Shown here: positions 34,426 through 42,894 of the stretch, in pieces | Position numbering within the stretch: the first letter of the stretch is position 1 | Layout: every line of letters begins with the position of its first letter | Source of the DNA: Novosphingobium sp. Rr 2-17 | Lineage (GTDB): Bacteria > Pseudomonadota > Alphaproteobacteria > Sphingomonadales > Sphingomonadaceae | NCBI RefSeq assembly: GCF_000272475.1 | Contig: NZ_AKFJ01000120.1 | Coordinates: 1 to 44,631, forward strand | Length of the DNA: 44,631 bases | Direction: 5' to 3' | Program-made: the position numbers and the translations under genes | Notes under the pieces: model-generated | What the model was told of the DNA's origin: nothing | The model's input: only the letters and a program-made list of their open reading frames with translations | Database searches by the model: none

Positions 34426-34699
34426 TCATAAAGGAGGAGGGCTTGGCCGCCTACTCTTTTTCAGTGATAGAGTGGCCGTCCCCCAGACGTAGATTTTCCG
34501 GGTCGATCTGCGGACAGTCCGGTTTCAGGTGATGCTGACTTAAAGTGCTCGGTGTCGCTCTGCCTTGACGAATATACGGCCCGCAGGTTCGTCCTGAAGC
34601 ACCGCGAACTAATCGGCGACGATCAGGTCGATTTCGGCATAGCTCGAAACTTCCGCCAACGCTGCCCCCTCCGCACACGATGACTATAACCGAATGTGA

Positions 34700-34785
34700 G
34701 ATCAGCAGGAACAGGCCCAACATGTCACTGATTTTATATGATTTGTCTTTTGGCTTTGCATTCCGAATCGCTCGGTTAAGGGCAT
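34700..34785 (-). pseudogene. P4-type tyrosine integrase N-terminal remnant
   Basis: On the minus strand AGGAAAGGACAAGCTT precedes ATG at 34785, giving MPLTER. One base then appears inserted or deleted, and the shifted frame reads AIRNAKPKDKSYKISDMLGL FLLI. This is the start of the arm-binding (DUF4102) domain of P4-like integrases, normally LTD.AIRNAKPKDKPYKLSDG.GLYLLV. Similarity ends there, and no catalytic domain follows. Such integrases sit at the edge of genomic islands next to a tRNA gene. No tRNA is visible here, so the island edge has been eroded or moved. Confidence 0.7.
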
Positions 34786-34804
34786 AAGCTTGTCCTTTCC
34801 TCGG

Positions 34805-34829
34805 CGAGGCCCCCACGCTGGGGGCCTCG
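34805..34829 (-). promoter_or_regulatory. 10-bp hairpin just upstream of the integrase remnant
   Basis: CGAGGCCCCC and GGGGGCCTCG pair perfectly over a 5-base loop, about four bases before the ribosome binding site of the integrase remnant (minus strand). It resembles the intercistronic hairpin at 29843 in size and in placement beside a ribosome binding site. The surrounding stretch 34830-35397 contains no gene I can support; a minus-strand frame of 112 codons (34776-35114) is unconvincing. A weaker hairpin, GGACTG/CAGTCC at 35297-35317, may end the roxA transcript. Confidence 0.5.
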
Positions 34830-35397
34830 GTCAAAAATCGGCTCATTATTTTCGTCAAGAGGCCCCCAAGCTTTGAGAGCAGCCATGAAACGACGCGAAA
34901 CTTCACGAGCCGGATGACCCAAAGTGAAGGGGAATCCAATTGACGGTCTAACGGCTTGATTACATGGCGATGTACAGACCGATTCGTATTTCGGTCCATC
35001 ACGGGTGCCCACGTCAAGCAAAATAAAACGGGTTCGGTTCTGAGAGGCGGAATCCAATAGTTTGATCATTCCGAGTCGCGCCCAATTTTTGGCCCGATTC
35101 GCTGTTGATTTCACCGATCGACCGCTTCTGAAATGCCCATATCCTAAGATGCCGCAATCAAAGGATCACCCGAACACAGGTGTCGCCCGTCCATCATAAA
35201 GCGGCATGTCTGCTTCGCGCCAATTTAAGTCTTTCGGCGGCCCCGCTGCCGGTCCCGTAACCGGTCATTCGTGAAACGTGCCGACGACCACTATGGGGAC
35301 TGGGGCTGGGACAGTCCTGTCGTTTAGGGCGGAGGTGGCGAGCGACCGCTGTCAATGAAAGCGGGCAAGCCCACCATCCCGCCGATGTACCGGCTTG

Positions 35398-36549
35398 TCA
35401 GTCCTCGTCGGCGATTTCGATACTGCCGAGGTTGAGCAGCGCAGCGATAACAGCGGACGTGGACTGGGACTCCATTTCCGCCGGAGTGATCGGGACGCGA
35501 TCGAGCGCACATAAGCGCTCGGCGAAAAGAGCGCACTTGCCCGAACACGCATACGAGTGGCCGTCGACGAACAACATGACGGACTCGGCGCTCTCACGAA
35601 CGAAGGAAAATCGGCTTGCCGGGTTACGGATCAAGGAAGCTGGTGCCGAGACCAGTGCACGAAGGTCGGCGGCGGCGATGGAGACTTCGGGCGCCCAGTC
35701 GACATCGAGGTTCTTGGGCGCGGAGTTGTACTGGCCGAACCATCGCGCGAATGCCTGACGGTCCATAAGCGTCTCGGTGATCATCGCATGCAGGCCTTCG
35801 AGCGCGTCAGCCGTGATCTCGCCGGGGTTGTCCTGCAAGGCCAAGGCAGGATCGGCAAAGCGGACGCCGCCATCAGCTTGCTCCACCAGATGCTCTGCCC
35901 ATTGCGCAACCAATTCATCGCGCGAGGGCGCACGAAAGCCGATCGAGTACGTCATGCAATCGTCGCCGATGGCGATGCCGTTGTGGGCGATCCCGGGTGG
36001 CACGTACAGAACATCTCCGGGCTCGAGAATCCATTCTTGCGTCGGTTCGAAGTTCGCAAGCAGTCGCAAGTCATCGTGTGGGAGAAGCTCGGCCGTATCG
36101 TCGCACGGCGCGCCGACCTGCCACCGCCGCCTGCCAAGGCCCTGGACCAGAAACACGTCGTACTGGTCGAAGTGCGGGCCCACGCCGCCCTGATCAACGG
36201 CGTAGCTCACCATGACATCGTCGATCCGCCAGTTGGGGATGAAGCGAAAAGTATCGAGCAATGCGCTCACGTCCGGCACATGATGGTCGACCGCGTTAAC
36301 GAGGAGGGTCCAAGGCTCATGGCCAAGCTTGCCAAAGCGGGTCTCGGCAAAAGGTCCGTGTTCCATGACCAAGGTGCCTTTGGCTTGCCTGATGAGGCGG
36401 GCTTCGACGCCGTCCTCGCAAGCGAGGCCGGCCAGTTCGTCGGGCTCGAGCGGGTTCGTCCACGAAGTCCACAGGTTCCTGATCAGCAGCGGCTTCTTCT
36501 GCCAGCAGTCACGCAAAAAACGGTCGGCTTGGAATTTACGGACTTGCAC
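35398..36549 (-). CDS. roxA: Ribosomal oxygenase RoxA/YcfD-like (JmjC, uL16 hydroxylase)
   Basis: A 383-residue Fe(II)/2-oxoglutarate oxygenase of the RoxA (YcfD) type, which hydroxylates an arginine of ribosomal protein uL16 in E. coli. The N-terminus (FLRDCWQKKPLLIRNLW) and the cupin core with VGPHFDQYDVF (Fe ligands His126 and Asp128) and VPPGIAHNGIAIG (His189) match the family, as does the total length (E. coli about 373). A C-terminal winged-helix region follows from about residue 230. It stands alone between two intergenic stretches and is probably a house-keeping gene of the host chromosome. Substrate assignment to uL16 is by family, not shown here. Confidence 0.85.
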   Translation of the reverse strand: MQVRKFQADRFLRDCWQKKPLLIRNLWTSWTNPLEPDELAGLACEDGVEARLIRQAKGTLVMEHGPFAETRFGKLGHEPWTLLVNAVDHHVPDVSALLDTFRFIPNWRIDDVMVSYAVDQGGVGPHFDQYDVFLVQGLGRRRWQVGAPCDDTAELLPHDDLRLLANFEPTQEWILEPGDVLYVPPGIAHNGIAIGDDCMTYSIGFRAPSRDELVAQWAEHLVEQADGGVRFADPALALQDNPGEITADALEGLHAMITETLMDRQAFARWFGQYNSAPKNLDVDWAPEVSIAAADLRALVSAPASLIRNPASRFSFVRESAESVMLFVDGHSYACSGKCALFAERLCALDRVPITPAEMESQSTSAVIAALLNLGSIEIADED

Positions 36550-36909
36550 AGGATCATGGCCTCAAGAATTGGGGAGCATCGGGCAGGATTGCAGCAGGAC
36601 GCGGCTCGACGAAGATCCCCCATCTGCCGGATCAAAAACTGCTCAATAACCTCGATCGACGCTGGATGAAAGAATGAGCGGTAATGGCAAGCCGACAACC
36701 GCAATGCCAATGACCGGACGTTCGCCGCCGCCAGCCCGTACGACGGTGAATGTGCGGTCGTGACGTAAGCTGCCGATCGGGCTGATCGAAGTGGACGATC
36801 GGCAACGCGCCCCCCTTTCAGCCCTTCAGCCTGGCTCCGCGCGCTCCCGGAATCTGCCGTTCGTTAATCCAGCTCTGAACTATGGCTAGAATAACCCACA
36901 TCGGGGACG

Positions 36910-36946
36910 AGGCAGTCGTTCACAAATCCGACGGGGACGACTGCCT
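36910..36946 (-). terminator. Inverted repeat downstream of the five-gene operon
   Basis: AGGCAGTCGT (36910-36919) and ACGACTGCCT (36937-36946) form a perfect 10-bp stem with a 17-base loop, 48 bases after the VWA gene stop on the minus strand. It is well placed to end the operon transcript, though no T-run follows, so a factor-dependent end or a protective 3' stem is more likely. The rest of 36550-36993 contains no gene I can support. Confidence 0.5.
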
Positions 36947-36993
36947 TCAACAGGAGGGCGTTCGAAGTGCTTCCAGTATCGACCCAAGCACTT

Positions 36994-38163
36994 TTAATCT
37001 GACCGGATCAGCTTGATATCCTGGTCCGCGGCCCAGGCGGCGATATCTTCTCGCCGCAGCGCCGTCGCCATCAGATCCGGAAACTGATCGGGGGTGCAGG
37101 CGAAAACCGGCACGCCGAGAGCTGCGACCTTGCCCGACAGTGCCGGATCGTAGGCCGGTCGCCCGGTATCGGTAAGCGCCAGTAGCACGATCACGTTGAC
37201 GCCAATCGCTTTCAGCCGCGCCAGCCGCTCGACGAGCGCATTCGCGTCGCCGCCTTCGTAGAGATCGGTAATCAGGATCAGGTGCGCTTTGGACGGTCGT
37301 TCGATCCGGTCCTCGCAATAGGCGACCGCGCGGTTGATATCGGTGCCGCCGCCCAGCTGGATGCCGAACAACACTTCGACCGGATCGGCCAGTTCCTTGG
37401 TGAGATCGACGATCGCGGTGTCGAAGCAGACGAGCTTGGTCGCGACCACCGGGAGCGATGCCATCACTGCGGCGAAGATCGAGGCATAGACAACCGAGGG
37501 CGCCATCGATCCCGACTGGTCCACGCACAGCACGACTTCGTCGAGATCGACGATGCGGCGCTGCTGGCGCATGAAGCCGATCAACTTCTCCGGCACGATG
37601 GTGCGATGCTCGGCCTGATAGTGGCGCAGGTTTGCCTGGATCGTCCGTGGCCAATCGATGTCGGCGAAGCGCGGGCGGAAGGTGCGCTTCGAGCGATGGA
37701 GCGCGCCGCGGACAGCTTCGGCGGTCTTGCGCTCCAGCCGCTCCATCAGCTCGGCAACGACCTTGGCGATGACGATCCGCGCCGTTTCTCGGGTCTTTTC
37801 CGGCATCACGCTGCGCAGCGCGACCAGATCGGCGACCAGATTGACGTCGGCTTCCACCGTGGCGAGGAATTCGGGTTCGAGCAGCATCTGGCGCAATCCC
37901 TTGCGCTCGAATGCGTCCTTCTGGATCACCTGCACCACCGGTGAGGGGAAGAATTCGCGGATATCGCCCAGCCATTTGGCAACGCGTGGAGCCGATCCGC
38001 CCAGCCCGCCCTTGCCTTTCTTCGCGCCTTCGTCGCCATCGCCATAAAGCGCGGTCAATGCTTCGGACATGCGGCGATCGCTATCGGAGAGCGGTGCTTC
38101 GCCGTCTTCCGGTTCGACGCCGAGCGCGAGCGTCCAGCGACGGCTGCGTTCGTCGTCGCTCAT
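36994..38163 (-). CDS. VWA domain protein (CoxE-like), last gene of MoxR operon
   Basis: A 389-residue cytoplasmic protein. The N-terminal 200 residues are helical with a Gly/Lys-rich loop. The C-terminal von Willebrand A domain carries a complete metal-ion adhesion site: DQSGS (residues 215-219), Thr274 in GGGTD and Asp300 in LITDLYEGG. VWA proteins of this kind pair with MoxR AAA+ ATPases to insert metals into, or remodel, a protein target, as CoxD/CoxE and NorQ/NorD do. Its start overlaps the DUF5682 stop by 4 bases (ATGA), giving translational coupling. The MIDAS presumably binds Mg and docks the client or a partner. Confidence 0.87.
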   Translation of the reverse strand: MSDDERSRRWTLALGVEPEDGEAPLSDSDRRMSEALTALYGDGDEGAKKGKGGLGGSAPRVAKWLGDIREFFPSPVVQVIQKDAFERKGLRQMLLEPEFLATVEADVNLVADLVALRSVMPEKTRETARIVIAKVVAELMERLERKTAEAVRGALHRSKRTFRPRFADIDWPRTIQANLRHYQAEHRTIVPEKLIGFMRQQRRIVDLDEVVLCVDQSGSMAPSVVYASIFAAVMASLPVVATKLVCFDTAIVDLTKELADPVEVLFGIQLGGGTDINRAVAYCEDRIERPSKAHLILITDLYEGGDANALVERLARLKAIGVNVIVLLALTDTGRPAYDPALSGKVAALGVPVFACTPDQFPDLMATALRREDIAAWAADQDIKLIRSD

Positions 38164-40388
38164 TGGGCCGCTCCCTTCTCAAGCAGTTCGAGCACGCGGA
38201 CCTGATGCGCGGGCCACAGTTCCGCAGCGCCCGGCAGCAGGCGATAGCCCTTCGCTCCCGACCTGCCGCGCCCGAACACCGCGTCGAGCAGCCGCCGCCT
38301 TTCGCTGCGGTCCAGCACCGAGAAGACACGGCGGAACAGCGGCAGATTGGTGGTGAAGCTGTCCTCGTCGAGCGAAGCCAGCCAGTGGTCCACGGCTTCG
38401 CGCAGCGGCGCGTCATGGATCAGCCGCTGACCCGTACTTTCGAGAAAGCCTTCGAAGAAACCCGCTGCATCGGCGACCGGGGTGCCCGGCGAGAGCATGC
38501 GCCCGAGCAGGATTGCTGCAGCCTCCGCCTCCAACAGTTCAGCTTCGTAGAGTAGGCGCGCGGCGACGCCAGCGATGATCCGCGTCGCCTGTGCATCGTC
38601 CAGCAGCTTGCTGAGCGCACCGTGCCATTCCGCCACTATCTCCGGATCGAGCTTGGCGAGCTGGATCGCATTCTCCGCACCCAAGATCTGCCCGCGCAGC
38701 TTGCCTGCGGCTTCGGCATCGAGGTTTCGCGCGGCATAGGGCAGCGCAAGCGCGGCCTGCACGACGATGCGCGGCATCAGCGCCGCCAGATGCTCGGCGG
38801 TCCCCGCCCGTGCCTCGCCATAGCGCAGGATGTCGGCCATCGGCGGGAGGGCCGCGAGCAATGTCCCGCAATCGCTAGTGAGTGCGGCCTTTTCCTCCAG
38901 CGCGGTGATGCCGATCCCGGTTGCAAGCGACAGGTCCGCGATCATCGCGTCGCGGGTCAGCGCCGCCAATCCGCCGAGATCAGGTTCAGTCTGCATCGCC
39001 TCGACGATCCGTCCGCCGGCAGCTTCGGCGATAGTCGAGCCATAGACGAGATTCTCGACCAGCCGCACCGCGAACTCCGGCTCCCAGCAGAGCTGCCAGT
39101 TCTCGCGAAAGGTGCCGCGGCTGCGCCCCGCAGCGGCCAGCCGGCCCCACGGCACATCGAGCGCGCTCAGGCGATGAAGCAGGGTCGAGCGCGCCAACCC
39201 GCTTTCGCTGCGCAGGTCGAGCGTCAGCGCGCGTTCCAGCGCCTCGGGCTTAAGCCGGGTCGCTCTTTGCTGGCGCTGAAGGTCTTCCAGCAGTGGCGCG
39301 AGCGGAGTCGATGCCGGAATGGCGCCGACCTCGGAGCCAATCAGCAATTCCGCGGCGATATCGTCCCACATCGCCCGCTCGCCGTTGCACAAGCAGGCGA
39401 TGGCGCTGTCGCGCAGTTCCTCGAACCCCGGTGCCGGCCGCCCCCGCAACGCCGCCAGCGCGCGGGAGAGCCGCTGTGCCTCGATCGCCGAAGCGGTCGA
39501 TACGAAATGACCGCGCTCGCGCAGCACCCGGCAAATCCGTGCCAGCCAGGCGGAATCGCGCGTCTCGTGATCGCCCGATTGCCAGAGATGCGCGTACCAG
39601 CCCGGCGCCGCCACGCCCGCGCCATATCCACTCGCCCGTGCCAGCCGGGGCGAGGTCCAGGGCGCCCAGGTCGCCTTGACCCTCACCTTCGGGCGCCCCT
39701 TAAGCAGATCGCGGTCCGAAGCGAGGCTGCGGCGCTCGGCCAGCGCGGGCACGTGCCAGGCGCCGCATACCACCGCGACCGGCCCATCGCTGTCCCTGGC
39801 GGCGCGCGCGATCTCGATCCGCATATGTGCCTCACGTGCGGCTTCGCGGGTGGAGAGGGAGCCTGTCTCTGTTCGCAGCGCCGACATCGCATCCGCGACC
39901 GCCGCGAAGATCAGGCCGGGTGATGGATTTTCCTCGATCACGTCCGACCACCAGGACTCGCCATCGGCATAGCCCGCCGCTTCCGCCAGTACGCCGATCG
40001 GATCGCGTGCGATGGGGTCCTGCTCGAACAAGAAGGTAGCTTCGTCGACCGGCTCGGCAGCATGCTCACCCAACCGATCCGAGGCGGGCAGATCGATGAA
40101 GCGCAGCTGCGCACCGTGCCGCACTGCCCAGCGCGCCGCCTGATATTCAGGCGAATAATCGGCAAAGGGATAGAAGCTGGCATTGACCGGATCGTCAGCC
40201 GCGTAGGTGAGCAGCGCCACCGGCGTCACCATCTCCGGATCGGCAAGCATTGGGAGCAGGTCAGAGGCGTCCGCCGGCCCCTCGATCAGCACTGCGGCGG
40301 GCACCAGCGCGTCGAGCGCCTCCACCAGCCGGCGCGCGGAGCCCGGCCCGTGATGGCGGATGCCGAACAGATGGACCTCGCCTGGCAT
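38160..40388 (-). CDS. DUF5682 family protein (possible TraB/TIKI-like hydrolase)
   Basis: A 742-residue cytoplasmic protein whose start HLFGIRHHGPGSARRLVEAL is diagnostic of DUF5682. Within the first 220 residues it has GIRHHGPGSA (His12, His13), VLIEGPAD (Glu36) and VAVVCGAWHVPAL (His212). This G..H, E, GA.H order resembles the catalytic motifs of TraB/TIKI and EreA-type hydrolases, so I suggest a metal-dependent hydrolase fold; that is inference. The remaining 500 residues are helical and repeat-like with no known motif. The gene is 5 bases downstream of the MoxR gene and overlaps the VWA gene by 4 bases. Its activity is unknown. Confidence 0.85.
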   Translation of the reverse strand: MPGEVHLFGIRHHGPGSARRLVEALDALVPAAVLIEGPADASDLLPMLADPEMVTPVALLTYAADDPVNASFYPFADYSPEYQAARWAVRHGAQLRFIDLPASDRLGEHAAEPVDEATFLFEQDPIARDPIGVLAEAAGYADGESWWSDVIEENPSPGLIFAAVADAMSALRTETGSLSTREAAREAHMRIEIARAARDSDGPVAVVCGAWHVPALAERRSLASDRDLLKGRPKVRVKATWAPWTSPRLARASGYGAGVAAPGWYAHLWQSGDHETRDSAWLARICRVLRERGHFVSTASAIEAQRLSRALAALRGRPAPGFEELRDSAIACLCNGERAMWDDIAAELLIGSEVGAIPASTPLAPLLEDLQRQQRATRLKPEALERALTLDLRSESGLARSTLLHRLSALDVPWGRLAAAGRSRGTFRENWQLCWEPEFAVRLVENLVYGSTIAEAAGGRIVEAMQTEPDLGGLAALTRDAMIADLSLATGIGITALEEKAALTSDCGTLLAALPPMADILRYGEARAGTAEHLAALMPRIVVQAALALPYAARNLDAEAAGKLRGQILGAENAIQLAKLDPEIVAEWHGALSKLLDDAQATRIIAGVAARLLYEAELLEAEAAAILLGRMLSPGTPVADAAGFFEGFLESTGQRLIHDAPLREAVDHWLASLDEDSFTTNLPLFRRVFSVLDRSERRRLLDAVFGRGRSGAKGYRLLPGAAELWPAHQVRVLELLEKGAAQ

Positions 40389-40393
40389 CGCGA

Positions 40394-41473
40394 TCAGATC
40401 AGGTCGGTCAGCGAGGTATAATAGCCTTCAAAGCCGCGGCGTTTCTTGAGCACCGTTTCCAGATATTCGCCCAGCACCGCGCGATCCTGCACCGGATCCT
40501 TGACCACCGCGCCGATCATGTTGGCGGCGAGCGTTTCGGGCGTCAGGCGGCCATCGTTGAAGAAGGTTGCCTGGCTGATCCCGCCGACCATCACTGCGAT
40601 CGTCTCGGCGGTAGAAAGTCCGCCCGAGGGCGATTTGAGCGCGATCTTGCCGTCCTCGCTCGATCCCGAACGCAATTCGCGGAAGATCGAGACGACGCGC
40701 GCCACTTCTTCGCTGACGTTCTTGGGCTCGGGGAGATCGAGGCTATGCGCCATCTCGCCGACACGCTTGACGATGATCGCAACCTCCTCCTCGGCCGTGT
40801 CGGGCAGCGGCAGCACTACCACGTTGAAGCGCCGCTTGAGCGCCGAGGACAGTTCATTGACGCCCTTGTCGCGATTGTTGGCGGTGGCGATGATGTTGAA
40901 GCCGCGCGCGGCGTGGACCGTCGTGTTCAGCTCCGGGATCGGCATCATCTTTTCGGAGAGTACGGTGATCAGCGTATCCTGCACGTCGCTGCCCATCCGG
41001 GTCAGTTCCTCGAAGCGGCAGAGCCTGCCCGCCTCCATCGCGCGCATCAGCGGGGTCGGCACCAGCGCATCGCGGCTGGGGCCGTGCGCGAGCAGCTGGG
41101 CATAGTTCCAGCCATAGCGGACCTGGTTCTCGTCGGTCCCGGCGGTGCACTGGATCACCAGCGTGGAATCGCCGGTGATCGCCGCGGCGAGATGCTCGGA
41201 CACCCAGGATTTGGCGGTCCCCGGCACGCCGAGCAGCAGCAGCGCGCGATCGGTGGCCAGGGTCGCTACCGCCGTCTCGATCAGTCGGCGATCGCCGACA
41301 TATTTGGGGGTGATGACGGTGCCATCAGCCGCCCTGCCGCCCATGAGATAGGTCACCACCAAGCGCGGCGACATCGACCAGCCGGGCGGGCGATGACCGC
41401 TGTCGCCGGCGATGAGCGCCTTCAGCTCGTCCGCGTAGCTTTCCTCCGCGAGCATCCGCAGCTTTTCGCTCAT
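40394..41473 (-). CDS. MoxR-type AAA+ ATPase
   Basis: A 359-residue AAA+ ATPase of the MoxR group. Walker A is GVPGTAKS (residues 82-89), a Walker B-like LCRFEELTR lies at 151-159, sensor 1 includes Asn199/Asn200 in IIATANNRDKG, and an arginine-finger region is ALKRRFN (211-217). The LVIQCTAGTDENQVRYGWNY segment is typical of this DUF5682-associated subgroup. The Walker B reads FEEL instead of the usual DExx, with the second Glu as the likely catalytic residue. MoxR ATPases act as hexameric remodelling chaperones with a VWA partner, here encoded two genes downstream. Overlap of 4 bases with the DUF5691 gene. Confidence 0.9.
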   Translation of the reverse strand: MSEKLRMLAEESYADELKALIAGDSGHRPPGWSMSPRLVVTYLMGGRAADGTVITPKYVGDRRLIETAVATLATDRALLLLGVPGTAKSWVSEHLAAAITGDSTLVIQCTAGTDENQVRYGWNYAQLLAHGPSRDALVPTPLMRAMEAGRLCRFEELTRMGSDVQDTLITVLSEKMMPIPELNTTVHAARGFNIIATANNRDKGVNELSSALKRRFNVVVLPLPDTAEEEVAIIVKRVGEMAHSLDLPEPKNVSEEVARVVSIFRELRSGSSEDGKIALKSPSGGLSTAETIAVMVGGISQATFFNDGRLTPETLAANMIGAVVKDPVQDRAVLGEYLETVLKKRRGFEGYYTSLTDLI

Positions 41474-42894
41474 CCTTGCATTCCCCTGTCTTCCAGTGCG
41501 GCGTTCAGCCGTAACATATCAAGCCGCGGGTCCGCCTGAAGCAGGCCGGCGCCGCGCACCAATCGTTCGAGCGCTTTCTGCGCGCCTGCACGCGAAGCAA
41601 GCATGCCCAGTGCCTGCAATTCTGGGGCATGGTCGCCGGGCCGCGCATCGGCACTGCCAAGCGCGCGCAGCAGGCCGGCTTCGGCCGGCACATCGGTCAC
41701 GCCGTCCACCCGTCCGCCGCCGCCGGCCACGGCAAGCGCATCCTGATAGCTGCCCTCGGCGCGCAACACGCGCTGGGCAATCGAAGCACGCTGGGTCGGG
41801 CCTATCCGCGACGCGAGCGCGAGCAAAGCCCCGAGGTTGGGCAGGCTATGCTCGGCCAGGGCTGCGGAGAGATCGGCGACGATCGCATCGGACGCCGAGC
41901 GTTCGGCCATCCCGGCCAGCTCGATATCGGCCTGCACATCGTCTCCCCACACCCAGATCGCAGCAAGCTCTTCGCCGCTCATGCCCAGCGCCGCCGCGAA
42001 GCCGGTATAATCGGCTCCCGCAAATAGCGTCTGGCGCCGGATGCGCTGGGCGTGCGTCTTGAGCACATTCGCCGCGACGGTGCGCGAACGGCGGAGCAGG
42101 CCCTTGGTGCCGAGCGTAAAAAAGCCCGCCAGTTCGGTGGCCTCTTCGCCCACCGCCGATCCGCGGCCCAATCGCGCCAGCAGCGACGCCGCGAGCGCCT
42201 TGACCTTGGGTGCGCGATCGCCTGCAGCAAGGGTTTCGAGAAATGGCGCATCGGCCTCCGACAAGCCCTGGGTCAGTTGACCGAGCAGGCGCAGCCTGGT
42301 GTCAGCGCCTTCGCCGGGCAGCCTTTTCTCCAGCAGCACGCGTGCTGCTCCGGGATCGCGGCGGCGCAGTTCGGCGAGCGCGGCATTGCGCGCGGCGGGC
42401 CAGAAATCCTCCCAGTTCGCCGTGGTCAGTCCATCCGAGGCACCACGCTTCGGACCGGACCCGGTCGCTGCCGCTTCGATCCAGTCGCGCCATGAGGCAT
42501 AGACGTCCGGCGCATCATCTTCGCTCGCGGAGGGCATCCAGTCGGCGGGATGCAGGGTCCAGCCCCGACCAGCAACAAACTGGGCCAGGTTACGCTTGTG
42601 CCGCCCATCGCCTGCCGCCAGCACCCGCCGGGCTAGCGAACGTGAGGCGTCAGGCAAAGTTGGAAGCGCCAGCGCGGGAAGATCGGGCAAGGCATGCAGA
42701 TCGGCAGGCGGCTCGGCGATCACCGCCATGCCGAGGAACTGGCCGGACAGCGCCAGCAACCGCAACTCGGCTTCGATGGGATCCTCGCCGATCTCGGCCT
42801 TCCAGACTTGCGTGACCGGGGCGGCCGCCGAACCCATCGTCCAGCGGGTCAGCACCTGCCCGAGCGCGTCGTAGATCGCCTCAACCATCTGCAC
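41470..42894 (-). CDS. DUF5691 family protein
   Basis: A 474-residue helical protein matching the DUF5691 pattern: an N-terminal part with RRVLAAGDGRHKRNLAQFVA and GWTLHPADWMPSA, then a long array-like region (LLEKRLPGEGADTRLRLLGQ, APKVKALAASLLARLGRG) that resembles HEAT-type repeats. No enzymatic motif is visible, so an adaptor or scaffold role is plausible. The start overlaps the end of the SWIM gene by 14 bases, and its own stop overlaps the MoxR start by 4 bases, showing tight coupling in the operon. The function of the family is unknown. Confidence 0.82.
   Translation of the reverse strand: MQMVEAIYDALGQVLTRWTMGSAAAPVTQVWKAEIGEDPIEAELRLLALSGQFLGMAVIAEPPADLHALPDLPALALPTLPDASRSLARRVLAAGDGRHKRNLAQFVAGRGWTLHPADWMPSASEDDAPDVYASWRDWIEAAATGSGPKRGASDGLTTANWEDFWPAARNAALAELRRRDPGAARVLLEKRLPGEGADTRLRLLGQLTQGLSEADAPFLETLAAGDRAPKVKALAASLLARLGRGSAVGEEATELAGFFTLGTKGLLRRSRTVAANVLKTHAQRIRRQTLFAGADYTGFAAALGMSGEELAAIWVWGDDVQADIELAGMAERSASDAIVADLSAALAEHSLPNLGALLALASRIGPTQRASIAQRVLRAEGSYQDALAVAGGGGRVDGVTDVPAEAGLLRALGSADARPGDHAPELQALGMLASRAGAQKALERLVRGAGLLQADPRLDMLRLNAALEDRGMQG

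Noticed and set aside
34776..35114. 112-codon minus-strand frame upstream of the integrase remnant
   Set aside because: No domain, no ribosome binding site, and it overlaps the hairpin and start region of the integrase remnant in another frame.
38622..39923. 433-codon plus-strand open frame opposite DUF5682
   Set aside because: Antisense shadow of a well-supported gene; Arg/Gln/Ala-rich with no recognised motif.
40250..41539. 429-codon plus-strand open frame opposite the MoxR gene
   Set aside because: Antisense to Walker A/B-bearing sequence; looks like a GC-driven shadow.
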